Of a stretch of DNA of 64,000 nt, positions 56,196 to 64,000 are shown one piece after another (within the stretch, counting starts at the first letter, position 1; the number at the start of each line of letters is the position of its first letter). Source of the DNA: Chitinophaga sp. CF118 (GTDB lineage Bacteria > Bacteroidota > Bacteroidia > Chitinophagales > Chitinophagaceae); the NCBI RefSeq assembly GCF_900112615.1, contig NZ_FOMK01000001.1, forward strand, positions 1,674,001-1,738,000. Reading direction: 5' to 3'. Below the pieces are notes generated by a model that was given only the letters and a program-made list of their open reading frames with translations, did no database searches and had not been told where the DNA came from. The position numbers were made by a program, and so were the translations under genes.

Positions 56196-57149
56196 ATGAA
56201 CAGGATTGACCGTCTTTCAGCCATTCTCATTCAGCTTCAGGGGAAAAAGGTGGTAAGGGCTTCCGAAATAGCCGACCGCTTTAATATCAGCCTCCGCACC
56301 GTATACAGGGATGTGAAAGCCCTGCAGGAAGCTGGTGTGCCTGTGGGCGCAGAAGCCGGAACCGGTTACTACCTGGTGGAAGGATACCATTTGCCTCCTG
56401 TGATGTTTAGCAGGGAAGAAGCCGCAGCTCTTCTAACCGGAGAAAAACTGATGACGCATTTAAGTGATCATTCCAACCGTAAACAGTTCAGTAATGCCAT
56501 GCAGAAAATCAAAGCAGTGCTTCGTGGCAGTGAAAAAGATTTTCTCGAATCATTGGAAGATAATATTGCCGTTGTGAGCAGGAGAGTGCCTGTTCCCGAT
56601 GAATTTCCCAATCGTTTTATGAGTGATATCCAGCACAGCCTGGGTAAACAACTGGTGTTAGAACTGGACTATTTTGCCTATCATAATGATACGCTTACTC
56701 ACCGTGAAGCAGAACCTATCGGCATAATTTATATGAGCGGTAACTGGCACCTGATTGCATGGTGTAAGCTGCGTAATGGATATCGTGATTTCCGGATGGA
56801 TCGCATCAAAAATCTTTCCCTTACCAATACCGCATTCGATAAATCCAAACATCTTTCGCTGAAAGAATATATGGATAAGTATTCCGAACCAGATACCCCA
56901 TCCCATCTGATTAAATTAAGAGTTCCACTTGCTATCGGACGCAGAATAGGGGAGAATAAGTTTTATTATGGGTTTGTGGAAGAACTGGTAAATGGAGAAC
57001 ATATGGAGTTCACATTCCTCTCTCCCTGCCTAAATTGGTTTGGACGCTGGTTGTTAATGTGGGGACGGCATGTAGAAATCATCTGTCCCAAGGAATTGAC
57101 CGCAGAAATGAAACTCCTTACTACAGAGTTAAAAGAACACTATATGTAA
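56196..57149 (+). CDS. YafY-type regulator with WYL domain
   Basis: The 317-aa protein has an N-terminal HTH_11 winged helix (residues 1-60: MNRIDRLSAILIQLQGKKVV, then SLRTVYRDVKALQEAGVPVG) and a C-terminal WYL domain (residues 140-240). The WYL domain includes LDYFAYHNDTLTHREAEPIG and WHLIAWCKLRNGYRDFRMDRIKNL. WYL regulators sense small nucleic acids or metabolites and control nearby genes. The VOC gene 133 bp downstream is the likely target. Full length for the family. Confidence 0.9.
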   Translation: MNRIDRLSAILIQLQGKKVVRASEIADRFNISLRTVYRDVKALQEAGVPVGAEAGTGYYLVEGYHLPPVMFSREEAAALLTGEKLMTHLSDHSNRKQFSNAMQKIKAVLRGSEKDFLESLEDNIAVVSRRVPVPDEFPNRFMSDIQHSLGKQLVLELDYFAYHNDTLTHREAEPIGIIYMSGNWHLIAWCKLRNGYRDFRMDRIKNLSLTNTAFDKSKHLSLKEYMDKYSEPDTPSHLIKLRVPLAIGRRIGENKFYYGFVEELVNGEHMEFTFLSPCLNWFGRWLLMWGRHVEIICPKELTAEMKLLTTELKEHYM

Positions 57150-57282
57150 ATTCCTTTTTACTGCTGACATACTGTTGTCACTACCCCGGTTTTTCTTTGT
57201 ACCTATGAATAAGTATACCCGGTTATTTTATTTATTATTACTTCTGATAATCATCCATCAACTATCAATAAAACCCAGGGCT

Positions 57283-57654
57283 ATGCAAAAGATCACCGCC
57301 ATAGACAACTACTTCCTACCTGCTGCTGATCTTAATGAAAGCAGGAATTTTTACAGGGAAATACTGGGACTGGAAGTGAAATTTGATTTTACAGACAAGG
57401 GCATGCTGGCATTTAAAGTAGGTAATGATGAACCAGCTATTATCCTGAAAGACACAAAACATTTTCCGGATACAAAGCCTTCTCTGCTGCTGAAAGTAGA
57501 AAATGTAAAAGAAACTTATAAGCAATTGCGGGAACAGGGTGTGATATTCACCAAAGTACCCTATCAGATTAAAACCGGCTGGGCAGCAGAGTTAAAGGAT
57601 CCTGCAGGAAACATTATTGGTATTACTGATTATAACACGGGCCAACATGAATAA
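57283..57654 (+). CDS. VOC-family (glyoxalase-like) protein
   Basis: The 123-aa protein from the ATG at 57283 is a full double beta-alpha-beta-beta-beta unit: MQKITAIDNYFLPAADLNES, FYREILGLEVKFDF, then PSLLLKVENVKETYKQL and WAAELKDPAGNIIGI. The reading frame also offers starts at 57175 and 57205 that would add a hydrophobic tail. A promoter-like TTTCTTTG box at 57192-57199 implies that these lie in the leader, so the shorter form is chosen. It may act on an aldehyde or antibiotic-type substrate. The YafY regulator just upstream probably controls it. Confidence 0.82.
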   Translation: MQKITAIDNYFLPAADLNESRNFYREILGLEVKFDFTDKGMLAFKVGNDEPAIILKDTKHFPDTKPSLLLKVENVKETYKQLREQGVIFTKVPYQIKTGWAAELKDPAGNIIGITDYNTGQHE

Positions 57655-57828
57655 TACTGCATACTGATCCGTACACCACGGAGCCTGCCATGTTGCAATT
57701 AATCGACAATCTGATGAAATCTGAGGGGCTACAAAGAAATGGGAGGTATTGTGAGATTTACCTGTCCGATCCGGGGAAAACAGTGCCTGAAAAGGTGAGA
57801 ACAATTCTAAGGCAACCGGTGAGGTGAG

Positions 57829-58590
57829 TTATTTTTCTCCCAGGCCAAGTAATTCTATAGCCTGTTGGGCTGCTATCTGGCTGGCATCTTTCTTATTGAA
57901 AGCTTTACCACTGCAGATCAGTTCCCCATCTACCACAGCACCTACAGTAAAGATGCGGCGGCCATTATCCATTTGCTCTTCCAGCAGGTCAAACTCGAGG
58001 TTTTTACCATTTTTATTTGCCCACCCATACAGCTTGTTCTTGTGGTTCATTTCCACACTTTCAAGCAGTTCCAGATCTATGTAGGGAACGAGCAAACGCT
58101 GATGAACAAACTGTTTTGTGCGATTGTATCCTTTATCCAGGTATACGGCTCCCACCAGTGCTTCAAGCGTATTGCCGAAGATCTGGCTAATTTTCAGGAA
58201 GCTGTTGTATTTATCATAAATGGTCAGCTTGCGCAGACCCATTTTGATAGCAATGTCATTCAGTTGCTGGCGGTTCACTATTTTGGAACGCATCTCTGTC
58301 AGGTATCCTTCTGTTTTGTAAGGATACTTTTTAAAGAGGTAGTCGCCAATAATGGCCCCCAGGATGGCATCACCCAAATATTCCAGGCGTTCGTTGCTTT
58401 CCAGGAATTTTTCTTTGCTTGAACGATGGCTTAGCGCCACTTCATACAATGAGAAATTGCCCGGAGCAAAGCCCAGTAAATTGTAAAGATCCTTGTAAAG
58501 GGTCTTTTTCTTGTAAACGAATCGATATAAGAATCCTGGAAGTAATTTCACACAATCAAGCAACAAATTTTTTGAAAATAACAGAGGCAT
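57829..58590 (-). CDS. rnc: Ribonuclease III
   Basis: The 253-aa protein starts at the ATG at 58590 (further TTG and GTG codons lie upstream). It has the RNase III signature ERLEYLGDAILGAIIGDYLF, the second acidic residue in GNTLEALVGAVYLDKGY, and a C-terminal double-stranded-RNA-binding domain (KNKLYGWANKNGKNLEFDL...FNKKDASQIAAQQAIELLG). It processes rRNA precursors and other double-stranded RNA in the cytosol. The start overlaps the end of fabF by 35 bp, giving the usual acpP-fabF-rnc unit of Bacteroidota. Confidence 0.95.
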   Translation of the reverse strand: MPLLFSKNLLLDCVKLLPGFLYRFVYKKKTLYKDLYNLLGFAPGNFSLYEVALSHRSSKEKFLESNERLEYLGDAILGAIIGDYLFKKYPYKTEGYLTEMRSKIVNRQQLNDIAIKMGLRKLTIYDKYNSFLKISQIFGNTLEALVGAVYLDKGYNRTKQFVHQRLLVPYIDLELLESVEMNHKNKLYGWANKNGKNLEFDLLEEQMDNGRRIFTVGAVVDGELICSGKAFNKKDASQIAAQQAIELLGLGEK

Positions 58591-59812
58591 TATGGCCACC
58601 AAATCCGAAGGTGTTACTTAATGCAGCGTTGATTTCTCTATGTTGTGCGACGTTAAAGGTAAAATTTAATTTGGGATCCAGCTGAGGATCGTCTGTAAAA
58701 TGATTTATGGTAGGAGGAACGATACCATGGATAATAGACATAATAGCCGCAATGGATTCAATTGCTCCAGCTGCGCCTAAGAGGTGTCCGGTCATTGATT
58801 TGGTGGAACTGATGTTCATTTTATAGGCATCTTCTCCAAAAACCTGCTGTATAGCTTTTACTTCCGCAATATCTCCGAGGGGAGTGGAAGTACCGTGCAC
58901 ATTAATATAGTCTATTTCATGGGGTTGCAATCCGGCATCTGACAGGGCCAGCCGCATTACATTCATAGCGCCTAATCCTTCCGGATGAGGGGCTGTAATG
59001 TGATGGGCATCTGCAGTTGCACCGCCTCCGGCCAATTCAGCATAAATTTTCGCACCTCTTGCCATCGCATGTTCATAGGATTCCAATACCAGCCCACCTG
59101 CTCCTTCTCCCATTACAAAGCCATCTCTGTTAAGGTCAAAAGGACGGGAGGCTGTACGCGGGTCATCATTTCTTTCGGAGAGGGCTTTCATAGCGTTAAA
59201 ACCACCTACGCAGGCATCGTTGATAACATTCTCCGAGCCGCCGGTGATCATTACATCTGCCCTGCCGTACCTGATGTAGTGCATGGCTTCTATAATGGCA
59301 TTTGTAGCAGAAGCACAGGCAGACACCACTGAAAAGTTGGGTCCCCTGAAGCCATGGCGTATAGAAATATGCCCTGCAGCAATGTCCAGTATTAGCCTGG
59401 TGATCAGAAATGGACTGAAACGGGGTGTTCCGTCACTCTGACCAAATTCTTTAATCTCCTGACAAAAGTTGATCATCCCACCAATGCCGGAACCCCAGAT
59501 CACCCCCACTCTGTCTACATCGACAGAATTACGGTTAATTCCAGCGTCCTGCACTGCCTGGTCAGCGGCAATAATTGCCGTCTGCGTAAAAGGGTCCATT
59601 TTACGGGCCTCTTTTTTGTCCAGAAAGTGAGTTGCATCAAAGTTCTTCAGTTCGCAAGCAAAACGTGTCTTGAACTTGGCAGCATCAAACTGTGTAATAG
59701 GTCCGGCGCCAGATACACCGCCAGCCAAACCCTTCCAGAAATCTGAAACGGAATTGCCAAGCGGTGTAAGTGCGCCTAAACCTGTAACGACTACGCGTCT
59801 CGGTTGCAGCAT
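58556..59812 (-). CDS. fabF: 3-Oxoacyl-ACP synthase II
   Basis: The 418-aa protein has the thiolase fold and catalytic triad of KAS II: C166 in VVSACASATNAI, a His in INVHGTSTPLGD and a second His in KSMTGHLLGAAGAIES. MLQPRRVVVTGLGALTPLG opens it in the usual way. It condenses malonyl-ACP with acyl-ACP in fatty acid elongation. The ACP gene is 24 bp upstream and the RNase III gene overlaps downstream, the standard arrangement. Confidence 0.97.
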   Translation of the reverse strand: MLQPRRVVVTGLGALTPLGNSVSDFWKGLAGGVSGAGPITQFDAAKFKTRFACELKNFDATHFLDKKEARKMDPFTQTAIIAADQAVQDAGINRNSVDVDRVGVIWGSGIGGMINFCQEIKEFGQSDGTPRFSPFLITRLILDIAAGHISIRHGFRGPNFSVVSACASATNAIIEAMHYIRYGRADVMITGGSENVINDACVGGFNAMKALSERNDDPRTASRPFDLNRDGFVMGEGAGGLVLESYEHAMARGAKIYAELAGGGATADAHHITAPHPEGLGAMNVMRLALSDAGLQPHEIDYINVHGTSTPLGDIAEVKAIQQVFGEDAYKMNISSTKSMTGHLLGAAGAIESIAAIMSIIHGIVPPTINHFTDDPQLDPKLNFTFNVAQHREINAALSNTFGFGGHNASVIFKKFVA

Positions 59813-59836
59813 TAAAACAAATCTGATTAAGTAAGA

Positions 59837-60073
59837 TTATTTTACATGTTCTTCCAGGTAGGCAACTGCCTGGCCAACAGTAGTAATAGTTTCAGCTTGT
59901 TCGTCAGGAATGGAGATGTTGAATTCTTTTTCGAATTCCATGATCAGTTCTACCGTATCCAAAGAGTCAGCGCCCAGGTCGTTGGTAAAGCTGGCTTCAG
60001 GAGTTACCTCTGCTTCGTCAACGCCCAATTTGTCAATAATGATCTTTTTAACTCTTGATGCAATGTCTGACAT
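59837..60073 (-). CDS. acpP: Acyl carrier protein
   Basis: The 78-aa protein from the ATG at 60073 ([20 protein letters not shown]) has the DSL motif ([15 protein letters not shown]) with S37 for 4'-phosphopantetheine attachment. The open frame extends upstream to 60145, but the added part would run through the promoter region and has no ACP similarity. It carries growing acyl chains in fatty acid synthesis and is highly expressed, which fits the promoter found 34 bases upstream. Confidence 0.97.
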   Translation of the reverse strand: MSDIASRVKKIIIDKLGVDEAEVTPEASFTNDLGADSLDTVELIMEFEKEFNISIPDEQAETITTVGQAVAYLEEHVK

Positions 60074-60106
60074 AATTTTAAGTGTTTTTGGTTTAAAACT
60101 TGAGTG

Positions 60107-60135
60107 CAAAAATATAATTTTTATTGAATTGACAA
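60107..60135 (-). promoter_or_regulatory. acpP promoter
   Basis: On the minus strand, TATTTTTG (60107-60114) matches the Bacteroidota -7 box TAnnTTTG, and a TTG lies at 60133-60135 (spacer 18 nt). Transcription would start near 60100, giving a leader of about 27 nt for acpP. Confidence 0.55.
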
Positions 60136-60374
60136 GAACGCACATGAATTTTACATCATATACTTTAGTTGTATATCACGTAAACCCATAACCACAAAGG
60201 GTTTCCATTATTATTAATAAAAGATATAGAATGTAAAAAGCGCTCGAAAACCCCATTTACAGACAATTCTTAGGCGATATTGCCATTCAACATTCAATGG
60301 AACCATCTATATACCATAAAAACACGATTAACTTTAATTAACACTTGGGCCTCCCTTCCAGCACTCTCATTTAT

Positions 60375-60382
60375 TAAATTTG
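60375..60382 (+). promoter_or_regulatory. Possible -7 box of the RND operon
   Basis: TAAATTTG matches TAnnTTTG, 39 bases before the ATG at 60421. No well-spaced -33 TTG was found. Confidence 0.35.
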
Positions 60383-60420
60383 CCCGGGTTTATCTCTACA
60401 ATTTAAACAAAAGCAATCAT

Positions 60421-61500
60421 ATGGCGGGCAATAAGAAGATCTTAAAAACCATTATATATCTGGCAGTAGCAGCAGCCGTCGGAATTTTTATCTATACAAG
60501 AGCTACAAAATCAAATGACACGCCTATTGCCGGGAAGTCCCAAAGCCGTAATGGTAACGGAAAAAACCTGCTGGTAGATGCCTATATTGTAAAACCCAGT
60601 TCCCTTAACGAGACTATTGAAGCCAGTGGTACCCTCCAAAGCAATGAAGAAGTACAGGTACAGCCAGAAATCACCGGCAGGGTGGTAGGCCTCTACTTTA
60701 AAGAAGGAACCAACGTTTCCAAAGGAACACTCCTTGTAAAACTATATGATGAAGACCTGAAAGCCCAGTTACAAAAACTGGAATTGCAGCAGCAATTGTC
60801 TAAAACAACCCTGGAACGCCAGGAGAACCTACTGAAGATCAACGGTATAAGCCGGCAGGATGTAGATGTAACCCGCAATCAGGTAAGCGCATACGGGGCA
60901 GATATGGACTATACACGCACTCAGCTACAGAAAACAGAACTTCGTGCCCCCTTCAGCGGCAGATTAGGATTACGTAACATAAGTCTGGGTGCCATCGTAT
61001 CTTCTATAACTATTATTACTACACTACAGCAGATTGATCCGCTTAAGATAGACTTCTCCGTTCCTGAAAAATACCGTACTGCCATCAAACAGGGCGATGT
61101 GGTGGATTTTAAAGTGGCTGGAGACCTGCATACCTATAAAGGGAATATATATGCACTTGATCCTAAGATAGACCTGACGACCCGCACAATCAAGATAAGG
61201 GCTATTGTTCCAAATGCCGGACAACTTCTTCCCGGTGCTTTCGCTAAAGTGCTCATCTCTCTGAAAAATATGCCCGATGCTATTATGGTCCCAACACAGG
61301 CCGTCATACCAGGCACCCGCGATAAAAGAGTAGCCATTGCTGACAGCGGTAAAGCAAAGTTCATAGTAGTGGAAACAGGTATCCGGAATGCAGACAATGT
61401 ACAAATCACCAGCGGGCTTCGTGTAGGTGATACTGTAATTACAAGTGGCATAATGCAACTGAAACCGGGCGTAACATTAAAATATAATAAGGTACAATAA
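60421..61500 (+). CDS. RND efflux periplasmic adaptor (MFP) subunit
   Basis: The 359-aa protein begins at the ATG at 60421; the frame reaches 60280, but that part lacks a signal. It has an N-terminal membrane anchor (ILKTIIYLAVAAAVGIFIYT), a biotinyl-lipoyl-like and alpha-hairpin part (VQVQPEITGRVVGLYFKEGTNVSKG, then helices with LQLQQQLSKTTLERQ), and a beta-barrel (LRAPFSGRLGLRNISLGAIV) with the C-terminal membrane-proximal domain (AIMVPTQAVIPG). It joins the inner-membrane pump to an outer-membrane channel. The next gene begins at its stop codon (TAATG overlap), as in an efflux operon. Confidence 0.93.
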   Translation: MAGNKKILKTIIYLAVAAAVGIFIYTRATKSNDTPIAGKSQSRNGNGKNLLVDAYIVKPSSLNETIEASGTLQSNEEVQVQPEITGRVVGLYFKEGTNVSKGTLLVKLYDEDLKAQLQKLELQQQLSKTTLERQENLLKINGISRQDVDVTRNQVSAYGADMDYTRTQLQKTELRAPFSGRLGLRNISLGAIVSSITIITTLQQIDPLKIDFSVPEKYRTAIKQGDVVDFKVAGDLHTYKGNIYALDPKIDLTTRTIKIRAIVPNAGQLLPGAFAKVLISLKNMPDAIMVPTQAVIPGTRDKRVAIADSGKAKFIVVETGIRNADNVQITSGLRVGDTVITSGIMQLKPGVTLKYNKVQ

Positions 61501-64000
61501 TGAGCTTACCCTCTCTATCACTCAAACGCCCCGTATTCGCCATCGTTATGAATATCATCATCGTGATATTCGGCGTAGTGGGATTCAACTTCCTGGGGGT
61601 AAGGGATTTTCCCGCCATAGACCCACCTATAATAAATGTACGTACCTCCTATGCCGGTGCTAACTCCGATATCATCGAAACACAGATCACGGAACCACTG
61701 GAAAAATCTATTAACGGTATTGCAGGTATTAAAAATATTTCTTCCAGCAGCAGCCAGGGATCCAGCAATATTACTGTTGAGTTTGAACTGGGCATCGACC
61801 TGGAAGCGGCTGCAAATGATGTTCGCGATAAAGTTTCCCAGGCACTGCGCAGCTTGCCGCCAGACATAGATGCCGCTCCTGTGGTCTCTAAAGAAGATGC
61901 TAATTCTGATTACATTCTCTCTATGACCGTACAGAGCAACGTACGCAACCAGCTGGAAATAACAGAATATGCTAATAATGTGCTGCTGGAAAGACTGCAA
62001 ACCATCCCCGGCGTTAGTTCCATCCGCATCCTGGGAGAGAAAAAATATGCTATGCGACTCTGGATGGACCCGGCAAGGCTCTCTGCCTATAGCCTCACTC
62101 CTACAGATGTACAAACGGCACTGAGCAAGGAAAACGTGGAATTACCCTCAGGTAAAATTGCAGGAAATGCAACTGAACTGACAGTACGTACTTTTGGTCG
62201 CTTAAATACAGAAGAGGATTTTGATAACCTTATTATTAAGAATGTAAATGGTAATATAATCCACTTCCGGGATGTGGGTCAAGCCATACTGGGACCAGAA
62301 AATGAAGAAACCATCCTGAAAGAATCCGGGGTTCCCATGGTGGCACTTGCCCTCTCACCTCAGCCAGGCTCTAACTATGTGGCTATTGCGGATGAGTTCT
62401 ATAAACGCTATGAACTACTCAAAAAAGATCTGCCTAAAGATCTGACCACAAATATCGCAATCGATAATACCAGGTTCATACGGAAATCAATTGAAGAAGT
62501 AGAAGAGACTCTTGTAGTAGCACTGGTACTGGTAATTCTGATTATCTATCTGTTCTTCCGCGACTGGCTCATGGCCTTCCGTCCACTGGTAGATATTCCC
62601 GTATCCCTGATCGCAGCCTTCTTTATTATGTATGTTTGCGGATTTACCATTAATATCCTGACCCTATTGGCTATAGTATTGGCCACGGGACTGGTAGTTG
62701 ATGATGGTATTGTGGTAACTGAGAATATCTATAAAAAAATTGAGGCTGGAATGCCAAGGATGCAGGCTGCCAAAGAAGGCTCCGAAGAGATCTTCTTTGC
62801 TGTGATCGCGACTTCCATTACACTGGCTTTCGTATTTCTTCCCATTGTATTCCTCCAGGGATTTGTGGGGCGGCTGTTCCGGGAATTCGGGATCGTAGTG
62901 GCTGGTGCCGTACTCATCTCTGCTTTTGTGTCCTTAACCTTAACGCCTGTCCTGAATGTGAAGCTGGGTCGTAAAACACACAAGCATTCCTGGTTCTACG
63001 AAAAAACAGAACCCTTCTTTACCGGTATGGAATCCGGATATCAGCGGGCTCTGGAATCATTTATGAAGATTCGCTGGATGGCAAAGCTTATTATAGCCAG
63101 CTGTCTTGCTCTCATATACCTCGTATTCAATACTCTGCAGTCAGAACTGGCTCCGATAGAAGACCGCAGCCAGTTCCGCCTCTCTATCAGCGCGCCGGAA
63201 GGAACGTCCTATGATTATATGGAACGTTATATGGATGGGCTGACACAGTTCATGATAGATTCCATTCCTGAAAAGAAGATCCTGATCACCGTAACTGCTC
63301 CCGGCTTCGGCAGCACGGCAGTAAACAGCGGATTTGCCAATGTGGTACTTACAGAACCACATGACCGTGCCCGATCCCAGAAAGAAATAGTGAACCTGGT
63401 GAACCGGAATATGTTCCGCTTTCCGGAAGGTAAAGTATTTGCTATAGAGCAACAGACTGTGCAGGTAGGCCGCCGTAGCGGACTGCCAGTATCATTTGTA
63501 CTACAACATATCAATTTCGATAGCCTTTCAGCGGTACTTCCTCAATTCCTTGATGAAGCCAACAGTGATCCTACTTTTGCAGGAGTCGATGTAGATCTGA
63601 AATTCAATAAACCTGAATTACGCCTCCAGATCAATCGCGCCAAGGCCAGTGAACTTGGAGTATCCGTTGATGATATTTCGCAAACCCTCCAGCTGGCACT
63701 CAGTAATCTCCGGTATGGTTACTTTATAAGAAATGGTAAACAGTACCAGGTAATGGGACAAGTATTCCGGGGTAACCGTGATGCTCCAGCAGACCTGCAG
63801 AATATTTATGTACGTAACAGTCGTGGTGAAGCCATCCAACTGGATAACGTGGTAACGATAGAAGAAGAAACCAGTCCTCCTATCATTTACCACTTTAACC
63901 GGTATAAATCGGCGACGATCTCTGCCAGCCTTGCTCCGGGAAAAACAATTGGAGACGGTATCAGCGCGATGTATCGCATTTATGATAAACTTCAGAAGAA
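61500..64000 (+). CDS. RND efflux permease (AcrB-like), 5' part only
   Basis: The frame opens with ATG at 61500, overlapping the adaptor stop by one base, and stays open for 833 codons to the window edge, so the gene is truncated on its 3' side. It starts MSLPSLSLKRPVFAIVMNII, with a first membrane helix and then the porter domain (GANSDIIETQITEPLEK). The helix 4 charge pair D401/D402 in LATGLVVDDGIVVTENI is the proton-relay motif of RND pumps, followed by VFLPIVFLQGFVGRLFREFG. It should export drugs or other compounds by proton antiport as a trimer. The missing remainder and any TolC-type gene lie outside the window. Confidence 0.93.
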   Translation, partial: MSLPSLSLKRPVFAIVMNIIIVIFGVVGFNFLGVRDFPAIDPPIINVRTSYAGANSDIIETQITEPLEKSINGIAGIKNISSSSSQGSSNITVEFELGIDLEAAANDVRDKVSQALRSLPPDIDAAPVVSKEDANSDYILSMTVQSNVRNQLEITEYANNVLLERLQTIPGVSSIRILGEKKYAMRLWMDPARLSAYSLTPTDVQTALSKENVELPSGKIAGNATELTVRTFGRLNTEEDFDNLIIKNVNGNIIHFRDVGQAILGPENEETILKESGVPMVALALSPQPGSNYVAIADEFYKRYELLKKDLPKDLTTNIAIDNTRFIRKSIEEVEETLVVALVLVILIIYLFFRDWLMAFRPLVDIPVSLIAAFFIMYVCGFTINILTLLAIVLATGLVVDDGIVVTENIYKKIEAGMPRMQAAKEGSEEIFFAVIATSITLAFVFLPIVFLQGFVGRLFREFGIVVAGAVLISAFVSLTLTPVLNVKLGRKTHKHSWFYEKTEPFFTGMESGYQRALESFMKIRWMAKLIIASCLALIYLVFNTLQSELAPIEDRSQFRLSISAPEGTSYDYMERYMDGLTQFMIDSIPEKKILITVTAPGFGSTAVNSGFANVVLTEPHDRARSQKEIVNLVNRNMFRFPEGKVFAIEQQTVQVGRRSGLPVSFVLQHINFDSLSAVLPQFLDEANSDPTFAGVDVDLKFNKPELRLQINRAKASELGVSVDDISQTLQLALSNLRYGYFIRNGKQYQVMGQVFRGNRDAPADLQNIYVRNSRGEAIQLDNVVTIEEETSPPIIYHFNRYKSATISASLAPGKTIGDGISAMYRIYDKLQK

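Noticed and set aside
58419..58685. Plus-strand frames overlapping rnc, fabF and acpP
   Set aside because: They are antisense to well-recognised core genes and show no independent protein features.

Overview
The window looks like a chromosomal segment of a soil-type Bacteroidota, most likely Chitinophagaceae (Chitinophaga-like). The signs are a C-terminal type IX secretion sorting domain, Bacteroidota -7 promoter boxes (TAnnTTTG) where promoters can be read, several secreted glycoside hydrolases and an alginate-lyase-like lipoprotein, a large hybrid histidine kinase, and an acpP-fabF-rnc cluster. No rRNA, tRNA, CRISPR array or transposase was seen.

Layout. 0.3-11.8 kb is housekeeping and accessory metabolism: EamA transporter, secreted metalloprotease-like protein, universal stress protein, methyltransferase, GH127-like enzyme, lipoprotein, patatin, CsaA, a 7-TM protein, a His-rich protein and a histidine kinase/NarL regulator pair. 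11.8-18.4 kb is a seven-gene minus-strand operon without signal peptides. It encodes a phage-tail-collar protein, a 743-aa protein of unknown fold, a transglutaminase-like Cys-His-Asp protein, a small protein with a deamidase-like Cys/His spacing, and two diverged paralogues. 18.9-27.1 kb holds a porin, a flavodoxin-fold reductase with a Crp-type regulator, a T9SS cargo protein, an OsmC-ferredoxin fusion with a GNAT enzyme, a GH39 enzyme and a PL14-like lipoprotein.

27.2-40.6 kb is the most defence-like part. A plus-strand operon (TIGR04255 protein, two unknown proteins, and a fusion of PD-(D/E)XK nuclease, SF1 helicase and methyltransferase-like domain) runs head-on into a minus-strand set (CHAT protease with TPR-like region, SNF2 helicase, small membrane protein). 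I know no named system with this composition.

40.7-48.7 kb is a signalling block: a single-domain receiver, a 2037-aa soluble hybrid kinase carrying ten exact 276-bp HAMP repeats, and a receiver-kinase. Then come a GH3 enzyme (48.9-51.3 kb), a small protein and a classic membrane kinase/OmpR regulator pair (52.4-54.7 kb). A 1.5-kb gene-free stretch (54.67-56.19 kb) contains an 11-bp-periodic inverted repeat element and two candidate small RNAs. The right end has a YafY-type regulator, a VOC protein, rnc-fabF-acpP and the start of an RND efflux operon cut by the window edge.
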